NCBI GenBank assembly: GCA_028822675.1
Contig: JAPKDE010000019.1
Location: forward strand, 1-23,274
DNA from: Dehalococcoidia bacterium
Lineage (GTDB): Bacteria; Chloroflexota; Dehalococcoidia; UBA3495
Direction: 5' to 3'
DNA: 23,274 bases
Shown here one piece after another: positions 23,253 to 23,274 of this stretch. Position numbers and translations under genes: made by a program. The notes under the pieces were generated by a model. That model was given only the letters and a program-made list of their open reading frames with translations. It searched no databases and was not told the origin of the DNA. Numbering within the stretch: position 1 is the stretch's first letter; every line of letters starts with the position of its first letter.

Positions 23253-23274
23253 ATGTTCGGATTAGCTGTGCTGA
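23253..23274 (+). CDS. Start of an unidentified gene (cut by window edge)
   Basis: ATG at 23253, five bases after a strong GGAGG (23243-23247), reads MFGLAVL and runs off the window. Such an opening is seen in NADH-quinone oxidoreductase subunit I of some bacteria, but seven residues cannot prove that. A second frame from ATG 23213 is also open to the edge and is Cys-rich (MNAACGIISCGGCHVRISCA), with a less well placed GGAGG. The first is preferred on spacing. Confidence 0.4.

Noticed and set aside
23078..23254. N-terminal extension of the HIT protein to ATG 23252-23254
   Set aside because: It would start upstream of a consensus promoter on the same strand, overlap the start of a plus-strand gene, and add 59 residues not typical of the family.

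Overview
The window is ordinary-looking, gene-dense bacterial chromosome of moderate GC. No rRNA, tRNA, CRISPR array, phage or transposase gene is visible. The gene content suggests a Chloroflexota lineage of the Dehalococcoidia/SAR202 kind: a SufBCDS operon with SufU-type scaffolds (no SufE or IscU), several family III CoA-transferases with a double-hotdog dehydratase, a lone lipoprotein solute-binding protein, a DUF1802 protein and a pyruvate phosphate dikinase. This assignment is inferred from gene families; no marker gene proves it.

Layout. 1-111 is the 5' end of pyrG (minus), with a consensus promoter at 267-296. 380-4090 is a minus-strand acyl-CoA operon: MaoC-like hydratase, then two CaiB/BaiF CoA-transferases. 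4302-6706 holds a DinB-like gene and an extracellular solute-binding lipoprotein on the plus strand. 6781-12679 is the minus-strand suf operon sufB-sufC-sufD-sufS-sufU plus a second sufU paralogue, behind a control region with a 23-bp palindrome. 13165-16956 is plus-strand: tatD, a LysR regulator, DUF1802 and an aldo/keto reductase. 17250-21275 is ppdK with a structured leader, then an acyl-CoA dehydrogenase. 21276-21886 is a repeat-rich spacer ending in a bidirectional terminator. 21887-23077 is a minus-strand pair, HIT-family gene then crotonase-family gene, read from a consensus promoter at 23153-23181. A plus-strand gene appears to begin at 23253.

How the genes fit together. The acyl-CoA genes at both ends (CoA-transferases, hydratase, acyl-CoA dehydrogenase, crotonase) suggest breakdown or remodelling of organic acids as CoA esters, but substrates cannot be read from sequence. 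PPDK links pyruvate and PEP. The suf operon is a complete Fe-S assembly system with its catalytic residues in place.

Most of the unusual material is non-coding: (i) a ppdK leader with tandem 25-nt repeats, one containing a terminator-like hairpin that competes with another stem; (ii) a tandem duplication after the acyl-CoA dehydrogenase that includes the gene's last codons and a palindrome-ended repeat; (iii) similar out-of-frame echoes of gene tails after the solute-binding gene and, more weakly, after tatD and DUF1802; (iv) operator-like palindromes before sufB and after lysR. Several enzymes also lack a residue expected at the active site. I found no clearly new multi-gene system.
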